A stretch of DNA of 64,000 nt from Giardia muris. Its lineage: Eukaryota > Fornicata > Diplomonadida > Hexamitidae. Positions 45,936-55,126 of this stretch are shown here, piece after piece (position 1 is the first letter of the stretch; every line of letters starts with the position of its first letter). Position numbers and translations under genes: made by a program. Location: positions 2,108,001-2,172,000 of the forward strand of contig CM016926.1 in NCBI GenBank assembly GCA_006247105.1. The letters run 5' to 3'. Under the pieces are notes generated by a model. That model was not told the DNA's origin. It saw nothing but the letters and a program-made list of their open reading frames with translations, and did not search any database.

Positions 45936-46733
45936 ATGTGCTTACCGAAGGTGAAGATCGCTCAGAATATCAAGGTCGCGATCAAGGAGTACTACAAGAA
46001 CTACGATGAGCTCACCGCAGCAATTCGCGTTGCAGGCGTCGAGTCCATGCAGATGATTGTCGGGATAGACTTCTCCAAGTCGAACGAATGGACCGGGGAA
46101 AAGAGCTATGGGTGTTGCCTTCATGATACCTCTACTCGTGAGACACCATACGAGAAGGCGCTTCGTATCATGTCGCGCATCGTCCACGAGTTCGACGAGG
46201 ATGACATTTATCCCGTCTATCGCTTTGGTTGCATTAACACAAAGAGCTCCTCCGTCTTGCCCCTTCTCTACCCCACTCAGGAAGATCCTCATTTTCATGG
46301 CTTCGATGAGGTCTGTAAGGCATATCGCCAGATCGCTCCTCATATTGAGATGTCGGGCCCCACGACGTTCGCCCCAATGATTTACCAAGCCATCGAGATC
46401 TGCAAGACTGATCCGCGTCAATTTTACATCCTGGTCCTTCTTACCGATGGTGACGTCTCAGACATGCAGAGAGACACTAATGCCCTGATTGCGGCGTCTC
46501 AGTACCCACTCGCGATCTCAGCCATCGGAATTGGAGATGGACCCTTCGATAAGATGAAGTTCTTCGACGACAAGGTCAAGGGCCGCAAGTTCGACAACTT
46601 CCAGTTCGTGAACATGGCGGAGGTCGAGAAGAAGGCCGCAAAGAAGGAGAATCCCGAGCTTGTCCTAGCGACGAGTCTTATCCAGGAAGTCCCGAGTCAA
46701 TATTCGTTCTGCAAGAGACTTGGCTACCTATAG
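45936..46733 (+). CDS. Copine/RGLG-type vWA-domain protein
   Basis: A 265-residue protein that is essentially one copine-type vWA domain. MIVGIDFSKSNEWTGEKSY holds the DxSxS of the MIDAS site, PTTFAPMIYQAI the Thr, and VLLTDGDVSDMQ the Asp; PYEKALRIMSRIVHEFDEDD and YPVYRFGC are typical copine/RGLG blocks. It lacks the two C2 domains of copines and the C-terminal RING of plant RGLG ligases, so it is a stand-alone domain. Such domains bind partner proteins through a metal ion. The start ATG (45936) follows the TGA of the upstream alpha-giardin by 7 bp; a longer reading from 45882 would overlap that gene. Its stop is followed by AGTAAAT. Confidence 0.85.
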   Translation: MCLPKVKIAQNIKVAIKEYYKNYDELTAAIRVAGVESMQMIVGIDFSKSNEWTGEKSYGCCLHDTSTRETPYEKALRIMSRIVHEFDEDDIYPVYRFGCINTKSSSVLPLLYPTQEDPHFHGFDEVCKAYRQIAPHIEMSGPTTFAPMIYQAIEICKTDPRQFYILVLLTDGDVSDMQRDTNALIAASQYPLAISAIGIGDGPFDKMKFFDDKVKGRKFDNFQFVNMAEVEKKAAKKENPELVLATSLIQEVPSQYSFCKRLGYL

Positions 46734-46734
46734 C

Positions 46735-46740
46735 AGTAAA
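46735..46740 (+). terminator. Poly(A) signal AGTAAA
   Basis: One base after the TAG of the copine-like gene (TAGCAGTAAATG). It sits inside a 28-bp convergent gap together with a TGTGAA on the other strand. Confidence 0.65.
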
Positions 46741-46748
46741 TGCATAAG

Positions 46749-46754
46749 TTCACA
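46749..46754 (-). terminator. Poly(A)-type signal TGTGAA
   Basis: TGTGAAC 7 nt after the TAG of the ankyrin/coiled-coil gene, 8 bp from the opposing AGTAAA. Confidence 0.45.
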
Positions 46755-46761
46755 TGCAGAA

Positions 46762-49700
46762 CTATCTGGTTGACACCCCTGCGACCACAGTATTCAAGTT
46801 CCCTGTATGGATCTGAAGTGCATTCAGGGAAGTAAGAAGCTTCTCCGTACTCTGTCTCATATCTCTGAAGACGGAAGGAATCTGGGCCGCCTTTTTCTTC
46901 TTCAAGGCTTTCCCGAACTTCTTGATACTAGTCTGAAGAGGTCTGGAGGAAGAGGCGACCTTCTTAAAAGTATCTGAGAACTTAGTCAAAGCCTCGTGAG
47001 TCGACGACAGAGATGTTCCACCATTAGGCTGCTGGCATGAAACTCGCATCTCGACACCACTTTGGACTGGCACATCACTTAGATACAACTCCCAGTTGAC
47101 AGATTCCAAACGCTGCAGATTGTTGCGCAGATCGTCCAGCTCCTTGGACAGGCTTATAGGGGCATCGCAGACCATGGTCGCGCTCAGGGGTGGACTCTGC
47201 GGCTGCTGATCATTGATATGATGTGTCTCAGGCAACTTCTGACCCTCCTCCTTGTCTATCTGAATACTCATTTGCTCGCTATCTGGTGGCATGCCTCGAG
47301 CTTGGTCCTGTACGCATCTCTCTTCACAGATGCTTTCTACTTTTGTGTTCGCCCTCTTCAGATCCAATAAAGAGCTCTCGAGTCCAGTATTCTTTCTCTT
47401 TTCGTCCTCAAGTTGCCTGTGAAGAGAGGCACTTTCCTCAGTTATTCTTGACAGCTGCTCCCGAAGAGAGATGACTTCCTGCTTCGTTTGGAATAGCTCC
47501 TGCTTTGTTTCCTCCAGGGCATTCTTGGAGGAAGTTAGTTGCTCCTGGAGGGATGTCTTCTCAGCAATGAGCTCATCGATACGGGCCTGACGGTTGGCGT
47601 TCTCCTTCTCGAGATAAGCCACGAGGGCTTGTTTCTGGTCAGATAACTTCTGGAGGTCATCGTACCTTTTGGACTCATCAATAGTACTATCGAGCTGTTG
47701 TTTGAGGATATCGATCTCTAGAAGTAGTTGGGATACCTTTCCCTCCTTCTCCTCGTATGTACTCTTGGACGAAGCGAGCTCCTTTCCGAGAGATTTAACC
47801 TCCGCAGAAAGCTGATCAATGCAGGCCTTGTCATTTCGTTCCTTGTCCTCGAAATCTTTGTAGAGAGCATCTTTTTCTTCCTTGATCTTGGTGAGCTGGT
47901 TCTTGAGAGAAGCGTTCTCTTCCCTCGCCTCAGTAAGGCTCTTCTCGGCCTCCTGTGCCCTCTTGTTCAGGGCCTCGTTCAGCTCGTGATTCTTCTCGGC
48001 CTCTTCGTTGGCCTTCTGAAGCTTCTGCTTTAGGAGGTTGATCTCCTGATTCATCTGGGAGACATTTCCGCCTGTTCCCTCTTGTGTATTCTTGGAGGAG
48101 GCGAGTCGTTCTTGAAGGGTCGTCTTCTCGATGGTGAGCTCATCGATGAGGGCCTGTTTCTGGTCAGAGGCCTTCTGGAGCTCAGCGTGCCTCTTAGATT
48201 CCTCAATGGCCTCGTCAAATCGATGTTTGAGAGAGGAGTTTTCTCGTTTCATCTGGGAGAGTTTCTCCCCTATTTCTTCGTGTGTCTTCTTGGACATTGC
48301 GAGTTGGTCTTGAAGAAAGGTGTTTTTGGCAGTGAGTTCTTCGATAAGAGCCTGTTTCTGGTGAGATGTCTTCTGGAGGTCCTCGCACATCCTCGCATGC
48401 CTCTTGGATTCCTCAATGGCATTGTCGAGCTGCTGTTTGAGGGAGGAGACTTCCCGATTCGATTGGGATAGCTCATTCTTTGTTTCATTGTGTGCATTCT
48501 TGGAGGAGGAGAGGTCTTTCTTGAGAGACTCGACTTCTGCAGTTAGCTGATCGATCTGAGTCCTGTCCCGTCGTTCCTTGTCCTCGAACTGTTTGTGGAG
48601 GGAGTTCTTCTCTTCTTTGGTTTTGGTGAGCTGGACTTTGAGACTGTCGATAAGGGCGGCATTCTTCTTCTGCTCATTCTTCCCTTCCTCGACTTGCTTC
48701 TGAAGCCCAGGCACTTCATCAATGAGGCCACGACAACACTCCTCAGACTGGGAGAGCTGGGTCACCACCCTGCTTCGTTCCTCCCCCGTCTCTCGCAGTT
48801 GTCGTCTGCTATTCTCCAACTCCCTTTTGGTTGCATCCAAGACGTTTTGTCGTTCAGCATTTTCCCTCTGAAGCTGCTCAGCACGTGCACGGGCCTCGCT
48901 GGCCTCATTGCGGGCGAGTCTACGATCTTCTTCGGTGTTGGCGAGCCGCTGTTGTAGCTGCCCAATATGGTCTTCGAGGGCGGTACTGCCTTCCTTGAGT
49001 GCTGAAAATTCATCAGTAAGCTCATTGTGCCGCTTCTCGTTCTCCCTCAGGGTGTCTTCCAATATCCGAATGTATTCGTCTCTTTCATCGATGTCGGCCC
49101 GTAAGCTCGTATTGACTGCTTTCAGTTGGTCGATCTCCTGGTTCTTCTTACTCAAAGTCTCCTGAAGCATTCTGAGCCGACTATCATCTACTGGTGCATC
49201 TCGTCCCTGTTTTCGAGGCTCATTGGGGCGAGCCGGAATACTATCATTCCGATCATCTTGGCATTGAGGAGGAAGAATGGGAACCGGGTCGATGGGATCG
49301 GCTTCGATATTCGTTTGAGCAGGCCCACTCTCGACACCACCCATCCCCCCATCACTGTGCACGTCCCTGGTTCCCTCCAGAAGCTTCAGAACGCGGGGAT
49401 CTCGATACACCTCCGAGGTCTTCACGTTCGGGTTCACGCCCTTATTCTCGGCGTACCAGAGGGCATCATGACCTTCCGAGTCCACGAACCCCTTCTCCCT
49501 GTCCCTCAGAAGCTCGACACATTCAGGACGGGAGAAGCGGGCGGCGACCATCAAGGCAGTGGAGCCGGGAGCCATTCCATCCTTCCGTCGTGTTGTTTGC
49601 ATTCCCGCCTCATCGAGGAGCAGCTCGGCGCATTCATCGAAACCGCGATAGGAGGCGTGCATCAGGGCTGTCCAGCCGTCGGAGTTCTGAAGGCGGGGCT

Positions 49701-49959
49701 CCTCCTTAGCCAGGAGACGAACAACCTCAGTGTGCCCGTTGTCGGCAGCAATCATAAGGGCCGTTATCTTTTGTGGGTCTGCAAGGCCACGCTCGTAGGG
49801 AATGAGAGCTTTCACGCATTCAACGAAGTTCCTCGCGGATGCATGCATCAGGGCCGTCCAGCCACGAGTGTCACGCCTAGCGGCTTCTTTGAGGTGGGCC
49901 ATGACGGCACTGACGTCTCCCTTTCTTGCGGCACCGATTAAAGGGCCTCCGTCATTCAT
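46762..49959 (-). CDS. Ankyrin-repeat + long coiled-coil protein (protein 21.1-like)
   Basis: A 1065-residue protein. Six ankyrin units occupy residues ~1-175 (PLIGAARKG, WTALMHASARN, ITALMIAADNG, WTALMHASYRG, STALMVAARFS, HDALWYAENKG). A polar linker (~175-260) joins them to a coiled coil of some 650 residues, in which a roughly 70-80 residue pattern recurs (QLTAEVESLKKDLSSSKNAH and QLSAEVKSLGKELASSKSTY are near-copies). The last ~120 residues are not coiled coil and contain a Lys-rich helix (KFGKALKKKKAAQ). No RING. Ankyrin plus coiled coil fits Giardia cytoskeletal 21.1 proteins, several of which sit on the disc or basal bodies; that role is inferred. Start ATG at 49959; the gene upstream on this strand ends 75 bp away. 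Confidence 0.87.
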   Translation of the reverse strand: MNDGGPLIGAARKGDVSAVMAHLKEAARRDTRGWTALMHASARNFVECVKALIPYERGLADPQKITALMIAADNGHTEVVRLLAKEEPRLQNSDGWTALMHASYRGFDECAELLLDEAGMQTTRRKDGMAPGSTALMVAARFSRPECVELLRDREKGFVDSEGHDALWYAENKGVNPNVKTSEVYRDPRVLKLLEGTRDVHSDGGMGGVESGPAQTNIEADPIDPVPILPPQCQDDRNDSIPARPNEPRKQGRDAPVDDSRLRMLQETLSKKNQEIDQLKAVNTSLRADIDERDEYIRILEDTLRENEKRHNELTDEFSALKEGSTALEDHIGQLQQRLANTEEDRRLARNEASEARARAEQLQRENAERQNVLDATKRELENSRRQLRETGEERSRVVTQLSQSEECCRGLIDEVPGLQKQVEEGKNEQKKNAALIDSLKVQLTKTKEEKNSLHKQFEDKERRDRTQIDQLTAEVESLKKDLSSSKNAHNETKNELSQSNREVSSLKQQLDNAIEESKRHARMCEDLQKTSHQKQALIEELTAKNTFLQDQLAMSKKTHEEIGEKLSQMKRENSSLKHRFDEAIEESKRHAELQKASDQKQALIDELTIEKTTLQERLASSKNTQEGTGGNVSQMNQEINLLKQKLQKANEEAEKNHELNEALNKRAQEAEKSLTEAREENASLKNQLTKIKEEKDALYKDFEDKERNDKACIDQLSAEVKSLGKELASSKSTYEEKEGKVSQLLLEIDILKQQLDSTIDESKRYDDLQKLSDQKQALVAYLEKENANRQARIDELIAEKTSLQEQLTSSKNALEETKQELFQTKQEVISLREQLSRITEESASLHRQLEDEKRKNTGLESSLLDLKRANTKVESICEERCVQDQARGMPPDSEQMSIQIDKEEGQKLPETHHINDQQPQSPPLSATMVCDAPISLSKELDDLRNNLQRLESVNWELYLSDVPVQSGVEMRVSCQQPNGGTSLSSTHEALTKFSDTFKKVASSSRPLQTSIKKFGKALKKKKAAQIPSVFRDMRQSTEKLLTSLNALQIHTGNLNTVVAGVSTR

Positions 49960-50034
49960 ATCTAACCTTGCTTATTAAAGGAGGATTGATTGACGAGGGT
50001 ACAGCCATTTACTCCACGTGCTTCAATGGGAAGG

Positions 50035-51483
50035 TTATCGCCTCCGTGGCTCGTTCTCAAGGAGCGGGACTAGCTCTTGGGTGGCGTCGAAGTAATCAGC
50101 ATAAATCCGGACAAGGCCCTCGTTAGCCTTTATCACGCTGACGAATAGGCCTTGGAAAAGGATATTGACGAGGTGGAGAAGGTCCCTACAGCCTAACGAG
50201 GGGACTAGCTGATCTCTGAGAGAACGCCTTTTGGACGCCGCAATGACGCTCAGGACAAGCTCCATGGCCAGGGAGCTCCCACCGAACGCTGTATCGAAGC
50301 CATTACAATACTCGGGAAGCACCTGGCAATTATCATCAGCGAACTCGCAAAGGATATCGAAAATCATCGCCACTATCAGCTCGACTTCAACAAGGTAGCG
50401 GTTTCGCAGTTCGATCAGATCGCCGTTGGCCAATTGGCGCTGCCGTAACTGCTCGGCTAGCAGATCTGCCACGGAGATATGTCGTGGGATGCTTGTGTAT
50501 GTCAGTGTGTGGTGTAATTGAAACAATTGGTTAATGATCATGGGCGGATCTTCATCACGCATGCTTAAGGCGCGATCGAGGCAGAGAACCAAATGGTTCA
50601 CCAGGGCTTGGAGAACAAGGCTTGGACAAAAGAAGTACGCCTTCGTTAAGCTCAGGGCTGCTTCAATATCTCCCCTTCGAGCCAGTGCGTCAATGATGTC
50701 TGGTACGCGTAAGAAGACAACGTGGCTCGGGTCCAGGAAGCAACGGTGCTCTATCTGCATCGCTGATAGCGCAGAAATGGTATCGGCTGAGACATATCCC
50801 CAGCGTCGGGAATTACAGAGTAAGACCATTGCCGTGGTCTTAGCAAGCTCCTGAAAGACTGAGGCCGCAGACCAACTGAGGACCGTCTCCTGCAGGAGAT
50901 GGAAGTGCTCGATGATATAATTCGCTCCCTCAGCACCTTCTGCATTGAAAACTGAGCGAGCTAATCGTACCTGATCGTTTGAAGAAACCCCCCACTCCGC
51001 AGCCACCACCTTTGACCGAGGGACGCCCTGAAGAGCCTCGGCGGTCAATGCGAAGTCTACCACACATGCGGCGATGGAAAGTGCCCCTTGGGCAGATTGC
51101 AGTAGCGAGATGATTTGCTCCCCGTCCTCGGGAGAAGTCCGCGCGAGATACATGGCCTGCTCAAGGCACAGCTCTGCGAGGCGCATCATCGCGCCTGCAG
51201 CTCTCTTAAAGTCACTTCTTTTGAAGAAGAACGCATAAGCCAGCTGGTACGCCTTCTGATCGATCGCATCTTTGTTTTTCTCCGCCCGGATCATCATGTA
51301 GTTGCAAACCTCGGGTAGAAAGGGTCCCCAACTACTACAGACTAGAAACCCAAACTGACCCTTCTCGATGATGAGATCAAGAGTGGAATAGAGGTCTCGA
51401 AGGATATGGGGTGCGTCGGTGCTCCGCTCGTGCTCGAGGGCGGTTAGAAGCGTGGCAACGCGTGCAAACACCTCCACCTCCAT
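50035..51483 (-). CDS. Helical protein, possible Nup160/Nup120-like nucleoporin fragment-type protein
   Basis: A 482-residue, all-helical, soluble protein. The block QKAYQLAYAFFFKRSDFKRAA, followed by MMRLAEL, resembles the alpha-solenoid helix pair of Nup160/Nup120 (YELLYAYHIYRHNYRKAGTV-type). A second pattern, DIIDALARRGDIEAALSLTK, looks like another solenoid hairpin. The protein is much shorter than a complete Nup160 (~1400 residues) and has no beta-propeller, so if related it is only the C-terminal part. The match is by eye and weak; other solenoid proteins (COPI, PCI or TPR-like) remain possible. The ATG follows AACTTTGAAAG. The LeuRS gene lies upstream on the same strand, 176 bp away. 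Confidence 0.75.
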   Translation of the reverse strand: MEVEVFARVATLLTALEHERSTDAPHILRDLYSTLDLIIEKGQFGFLVCSSWGPFLPEVCNYMMIRAEKNKDAIDQKAYQLAYAFFFKRSDFKRAAGAMMRLAELCLEQAMYLARTSPEDGEQIISLLQSAQGALSIAACVVDFALTAEALQGVPRSKVVAAEWGVSSNDQVRLARSVFNAEGAEGANYIIEHFHLLQETVLSWSAASVFQELAKTTAMVLLCNSRRWGYVSADTISALSAMQIEHRCFLDPSHVVFLRVPDIIDALARRGDIEAALSLTKAYFFCPSLVLQALVNHLVLCLDRALSMRDEDPPMIINQLFQLHHTLTYTSIPRHISVADLLAEQLRQRQLANGDLIELRNRYLVEVELIVAMIFDILCEFADDNCQVLPEYCNGFDTAFGGSSLAMELVLSVIAASKRRSLRDQLVPSLGCRDLLHLVNILFQGLFVSVIKANEGLVRIYADYFDATQELVPLLENEPRRR

Positions 51484-51642
51484 CTTTCAAAGTTTTTGAA
51501 CTACTCTTGGTAATTGCCATATAGCTTACTGGATGGATAGGGAGCCACCTGGGGTCACTCCAGAAACGCAGGACCCCTCCGTTCATCGATGGGATGTAAA
51601 CTTTCTCTTGGAGTGAGACTAAGGAATAGACGACAAGAAGAT

Positions 51643-51648
51643 TTTACA
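51643..51648 (-). terminator. Poly(A)-type signal TGTAAA
   Basis: ATGTAAAAT lies 11 nt after the LeuRS stop codon in the 176-bp gap to the next gene. Confidence 0.45.
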
Positions 51649-51659
51649 TATCACATGAA

Positions 51660-54600
51660 TCACTCGAAGAAAATGATGGGCTTACCTAGGCTAGCAGCGG
51701 AGCAGCTCGTCTCCGGGTCGGGGCCCTCTCCAACGTTGTAGACATCAAGAGACTTAAGTCCAAGAGAGCTACAGATGGCAAAGGAATACGAGCCGAGTAT
51801 CGCCTTCTCGGAGAAGGGGTATCGGGTGATAAACGTCTCAGGGCCCTGGGTCTTCGCAAGCGTGACGATGTTGGCAGCATACTTCATTGCCTTCTGGATC
51901 TCCTTCCCAGTGAACCCAAGTGACGTCTTAATGAACTCGGTAACCTGGGCGTTGACGGTTTTCGGGAACCCCTCATCCGTGTAGAGGCCTGCAAGGAAGG
52001 TGGTGAGTTCCCGTTGCCACTCGATCATGGAGCTGACAACGTAGACACGGCCAGCCGTGATTCCATTCGGGTACGCCAATGACCCATCCTTCCTCGGCTT
52101 CGTGGAGTCGTTGTACCGCATCCTGAAGCGAGTGATGACGGCATCGACGTACTCGGAGATTCGAAGGTATCGTGACGTTGATATTGCAGCCTCCTGAAGC
52201 TGCTCATAACTAGGCAATGGAGATCGGAAGATGGATTCCTTCCCACGAAGGACGTGTTGGTGAATCTCCTCAGCGATATGCGGACAAATGACTGCAACGA
52301 GCTTCGTATGGAGCTTAGCATACTTCTCGACGAGGTATCGTGCAGGTTTGGTCCCCGCGGCTTCACATGCACGTAGGTATTGGTTATATGTGCGCGGAAG
52401 CTCTGTGAACGTGAGGATCAGGCCATCACGGAAGGCGCAGCGCTCGAATGCCTCATACGCACGGAGGACACTGTCGTTCACGAACGCGTCGAAGACGCAA
52501 TCGGCGACGATGACCCCCGTCGTACCCGTATGATCGTACTCAACCACCTCGCTCTGCGTATAAGGTGCTCGATCAATGATGCGTCCCTTCTCCTCGCTTA
52601 GGATGTCCTTTGTGGTCGTCAGAAGGTTCATGAGCTTTGTTATGGCGTTCGCCGCCGTCTCCATCTTGAAGTTCGCGTCATCGAGTCCATCTCCCGCGTC
52701 TGCAAGGGCAAAACGGACGGCATCCGCCCCAAACCTATCAAGCGCCTCGGCGGCCGTAAGGAAGTTCCCCGTGGACTTCGACATCTTCTGGTCGTTGATA
52801 AGGAGATGTCCATTGGCGCGCATTCCACGAGGCCAGAACGCCTCATCCTCCCAAATGGCCGTGTGATTGTACAACATCATCGTCAGGTGGTTCGGGATCA
52901 AGTCCTTACCGGAGCAGCGTAGGTCCACCGGATACCAAAAGCGAAAAGAGCGGCGGATCATCTCGAGAAGCTGGCGAGGCTCCGTAATCCTAGCGATCTG
53001 CGCGTTATTGACGTGGTAGACGTAGAGCCGCTTCCTGGCCATCGCCATGTTCGCGGGGTCGGCTAGGAACTCAAGGAACTCCTGGGGTTCCTCCTCACTC
53101 AGACAGAAAACATAATCGAAAAAGGCGTCGTTGATAACGTTAATCGGAAAGACGCCTCGGCTGCCGTCGAGCGTGTCACCTTGAAGGAACTGGGCGATGG
53201 TGTAGTACGCATTGTAGATCGTGCTATCGGATAGAGACTCGATGATGAATTGAGGGTCGAAGGGTAACTTCGTGCCTAACCCAAAGGTACGAGACGCAGC
53301 CCACTCGTGAAGGGTCTCAGTGACACGCAGAAACTGGTGTTTAACCTCGTCGTGATACGTGCGTAGATATTCGTTGATGTTCTTCTCAACCTGTGCTCGC
53401 CAAGCTGGCTCTCCATACATGAGATACCATTGATCTACTGCAGCAACGACACACTTACAATTCGAACGGGAGATGACCTCTGCCTCCGGCTCGGCATAGA
53501 TGATGGCCTCACCACGGTCACAGAGATGTTGACGGCAAAGGGGCTTGCATGTCTTAATCATCTCTCCTGCATATGGCCCAAGGAGCATCTTCCCATCGTA
53601 GAACCCTTTCGTATAGCACCTCTCCTTGATCTCTAGAAGGAGCTTCCGGTCATGTTGAGAGCGTACACCAGCCTCACGACAGAGGCGGGCCGCATACATT
53701 GTTCCCTCCCCAGCGATTTCTATGATGGGTAGCGGCTCAAACGGCTTGAGCATAACGTCGACATCAATCCCGTACTTGGTCGCAATCCCATCGTTGTTCA
53801 GAAGAATATCCGAATAGCACGCGTAGTCGTCTGGAGAGTCGCTAGGGACGGACATGACGATCCCGGTCCCCTTGTCCATGGAGATCGTCTCGAGTGGAAG
53901 GACGTAGACGGTCGAGTACCCGGATAGGGGCGCCTTAACAAGCATCGTCAGAAGGTCCCGACCAGAGACGGTCATGATCTTATCAGGAACGCCGAACTTC
54001 TCGCTATATCCCTGGTGTGCCATATTCTCGGCCGAGCGTGCGCTACAAATGGCTACCCAACCACCATCCCTTTCAATGGTGCCAGCGGCATCCCGGGTAA
54101 CCATATAGTAGGCTCCATACTCCCCCTCAGGATGAACCCAGCAATTCGTTTGCCCCACGGCTGTTTCAGGGCGGAGGGTGGCAGCTAAAAGATAAACAGG
54201 CATCCCGTCCGGAATCTGGTGCTCCCAAAGGGTCCCAAGGAAGTCCTTGTTTCGGGGATTCGTTATCTCCTGTTCACGTGGGTTCAGGACCTCTAGTTTG
54301 ACGGCGACATATTCCTGGGGTTGTACCCCTTCGCCGGCAATACGGTCATGATCCATACAAGCCTGTCCATCAGCAGGTGACCAGATGCAATTCCTTTTCC
54401 CGAAGGCAATGTATCCTCCCTTATAAAGACGGCGGAACTGCCACTGGATAAAGGCGTCGTAGTATGGGTTCGCATCTGTGGTAATCATGGAGCGTCGCCA
54501 ATCAACGCGTGCCCCGAAGCGCTGCATGTCGGCCATGCAGAGGCGGGGGAAGTAGTGAACCCAATAGTATGGATCCACAAACTTTGGGATCTCGACCCTG

Positions 54601-55115
54601 GAAACTCCGAGATCTGCGAGGATTTCCCATTGGAGCTTCTGGCTCGCCTTCGACTTGACCTTACTCTTGCGAGCTCGGAACTGACCAACCGTATCTGCCT
54701 TGTCAAGGGTGCTCTTGTCTGAAACCGTCTCCTTCTCTGGCCTATCGAGGCTATCATCGGCAAGGATACGAGGGGGAATGCCATAGAGCTCAATTTCGGC
54801 GGCCAACTTCTTAGCTGCACCAGAGATGGGCATTCCGGTCACGTGGAAGCCGAAGGGGAAGAGGGCGTAGTCTCCGACCATCATATGAAAGCCAACCGCG
54901 AACTCCGAACGTGACGCACTGAAAAGGTGCCCGAGATGAATGCGCCCATTCATATAAGGATACGGGAACGTGACGTAGAACTTCCCGCGCGAGGTCTGAG
55001 GCTCATCGGGGGCCTCTGTGGAGAAGGTATGCTGAGCATACCAATAGCACTGCCACTTGTGCTCGATGGCCCGTAGCTCGGCAAGAAGTGTCTCGTTGAC
55101 CTTGACCGAGTTCAT
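51660..55115 (-). CDS. LARS: Leucyl-tRNA synthetase, cytosolic (archaeal/eukaryotic type)
   Basis: A 1151-residue class I synthetase that charges tRNA-Leu. The signature HIGH is HLGH (residues 60-63, in PYPYMNGRIHLGHLFSASR) and KMSKS is KMSKSTGNF at ~777-785. The CP1 editing domain lies between them (TLRPETAVGQTN, GTGIVMSVPSDSPDD with the conserved Asp pair), and RCSGKDLIPNHLTMMLYNHTA before KMSKS is typical of the eukaryotic/archaeal enzyme. A C-terminal anticodon-binding helical domain and extension follow. Length fits cytosolic LeuRS (~1100-1180). ATG 55133 is also in frame and would add six residues but would overlap the divergent gene at 55127; 55115, after TTAAAAGAAAC, leaves 11 bp between the start codons. 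Confidence 0.95.
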   Translation of the reverse strand: MNSVKVNETLLAELRAIEHKWQCYWYAQHTFSTEAPDEPQTSRGKFYVTFPYPYMNGRIHLGHLFSASRSEFAVGFHMMVGDYALFPFGFHVTGMPISGAAKKLAAEIELYGIPPRILADDSLDRPEKETVSDKSTLDKADTVGQFRARKSKVKSKASQKLQWEILADLGVSRVEIPKFVDPYYWVHYFPRLCMADMQRFGARVDWRRSMITTDANPYYDAFIQWQFRRLYKGGYIAFGKRNCIWSPADGQACMDHDRIAGEGVQPQEYVAVKLEVLNPREQEITNPRNKDFLGTLWEHQIPDGMPVYLLAATLRPETAVGQTNCWVHPEGEYGAYYMVTRDAAGTIERDGGWVAICSARSAENMAHQGYSEKFGVPDKIMTVSGRDLLTMLVKAPLSGYSTVYVLPLETISMDKGTGIVMSVPSDSPDDYACYSDILLNNDGIATKYGIDVDVMLKPFEPLPIIEIAGEGTMYAARLCREAGVRSQHDRKLLLEIKERCYTKGFYDGKMLLGPYAGEMIKTCKPLCRQHLCDRGEAIIYAEPEAEVISRSNCKCVVAAVDQWYLMYGEPAWRAQVEKNINEYLRTYHDEVKHQFLRVTETLHEWAASRTFGLGTKLPFDPQFIIESLSDSTIYNAYYTIAQFLQGDTLDGSRGVFPINVINDAFFDYVFCLSEEEPQEFLEFLADPANMAMARKRLYVYHVNNAQIARITEPRQLLEMIRRSFRFWYPVDLRCSGKDLIPNHLTMMLYNHTAIWEDEAFWPRGMRANGHLLINDQKMSKSTGNFLTAAEALDRFGADAVRFALADAGDGLDDANFKMETAANAITKLMNLLTTTKDILSEEKGRIIDRAPYTQSEVVEYDHTGTTGVIVADCVFDAFVNDSVLRAYEAFERCAFRDGLILTFTELPRTYNQYLRACEAAGTKPARYLVEKYAKLHTKLVAVICPHIAEEIHQHVLRGKESIFRSPLPSYEQLQEAAISTSRYLRISEYVDAVITRFRMRYNDSTKPRKDGSLAYPNGITAGRVYVVSSMIEWQRELTTFLAGLYTDEGFPKTVNAQVTEFIKTSLGFTGKEIQKAMKYAANIVTLAKTQGPETFITRYPFSEKAILGSYSFAICSSLGLKSLDVYNVGEGPDPETSCSAASLGKPIIFFE

Positions 55116-55126
55116 GTTTCTTTTAA
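55116..55126. promoter_or_regulatory. 11-bp head-to-head gap between start codons
   Basis: Sequence GTTTCTTTTAA separates ATG 55115 (minus, LeuRS) from ATG 55127 (plus). It is A/T-rich in both directions, so it can serve as the initiator on each strand. Confidence 0.55.

Noticed and set aside
46762..49959. Reading the ankyrin/coiled-coil protein as a myosin or SMC tail
   Set aside because: The similarity is only generic heptad composition; there is no motor, hinge or ATPase head, and the N-terminus is ankyrin.
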